From the NCBI GenBank assembly GCA_945901965.1, contig CAMDMN010000040.1, forward strand, positions 1 through 11,685: a DNA stretch of 11,685 bases, written 5' to 3'. Numbering within the stretch: position 1 is the stretch's first letter; every line of letters begins with the position of its first letter. The notes beneath the pieces are model-generated. The model made no database searches, was not told the DNA's origin, and saw only the letters and a list, made by a program, of their open reading frames with translations. This DNA comes from Legionella genomosp. 1. GTDB lineage: Bacteria > Pseudomonadota > Gammaproteobacteria > Legionellales > Legionellaceae. Positions 11,531 to 11,685 of this stretch are shown here, piece by piece. The translations under genes were made by a program, and so were the position numbers.

Positions 11531-11685
11531 ATGAAAGGCATGGAGAAAAAAAATACTTTATTTTTTGGGGCCATTTTTACTTTAGGAATTTGTGGGAATA
11601 TTTTTGCCGATGAGCCATCTAAAAATTATAACGAGTCTGTTAAGAAAAATGGAAATTGGTTTGTCGCAGCTGATATAGGTGCTCT
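11531..11685 (+). CDS. Exported protein, N-terminal part only (possible outer-membrane beta-barrel)
   Basis: A plus-strand frame open from ATG 11531 to the window edge: 51 codons plus 2 bases, with the 3' end missing. AAGGG at 11520-11524 is a good ribosome binding site 6 nt upstream. The N-terminus is a signal peptide: positive MKGMEKK, a hydrophobic stretch TLFFGAIFTLGICG, then NIFA with likely cleavage before DEPSK. The mature start is polar, then GNWFVAADIGAL, an aromatic/alternating segment like the first strand of an outer-membrane beta-barrel. That identity is a guess from 25 residues. An alternative start at Met4 (11540) would not change the interpretation. Confidence 0.8.
   Translation, partial: MKGMEKKNTLFFGAIFTLGICGNIFADEPSKNYNESVKKNGNWFVAADIGA

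Overview
The window (11,685 bp, AT-rich) looks like chromosome of a gammaproteobacterium, most likely of the Legionellales (Legionella/Coxiella-like relatives). The basis is the 5S rRNA sequence, the layout of the cytochrome-oxidase assembly genes, the protein families, and a background rich in short palindromic repeats. The placement is inferred by eye, not from a search.

Left part (1-3529). The 3' end of an rRNA operon (5S rRNA and a strong intrinsic terminator) is followed almost at once by hemB (heme/tetrapyrrole synthesis). Next come a dienelactone-hydrolase-family protein, a stand-alone CinA C-terminal domain (PncC-type) and an AhpD-like CxxC protein. A roughly 186-bp block bounded by perfect 16-bp direct repeats separates pncC from the ahpD-like gene. 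Without it the two would be about 16 nt apart. Convergent to these is a small secreted protein with a Rap1a/Tai-like pattern.

Middle (3650-8644). A divergent promoter region drives a twin-transmembrane DUF2909 protein leftward and a tight rightward operon: SURF1, a membrane-anchored CxxxC thioredoxin-fold protein, ctaA (heme A synthase), ctaB (heme O synthase), a SCO1/SenC copper chaperone, then rimK (ribosomal protein S6 glutamate ligase). CtaB makes heme O, CtaA converts it to heme A, SCO and the CxxxC protein are likely involved in CuA or thiol handling, and SURF1 helps insert heme A. The oxidase structural subunits are not in the window.

Right part (8645-11685). A repeat-rich stretch holds a small Cro/CI-type regulator on the minus strand and a roughly 176-bp MITE-like element with 15-bp terminal inverted repeats and a 9-bp target duplication. 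It also holds a coding-like remnant at the insertion point and a 46-codon small ORF. Then come hemH (ferrochelatase with a five-cysteine insert) and a CspA-family cold-shock protein, both on the minus strand. The window ends inside a rightward gene for an exported, probably outer-membrane, protein.

Heme is the common theme: hemB, ctaA, ctaB and hemH all occur within 11 kb. I found no convincing new defence or biosynthetic system. The most informative unusual structures are the two insertion-like blocks with flanking duplications, the divergent overlapping promoters, the hemH cysteine cluster, and the small unrecognised genes.
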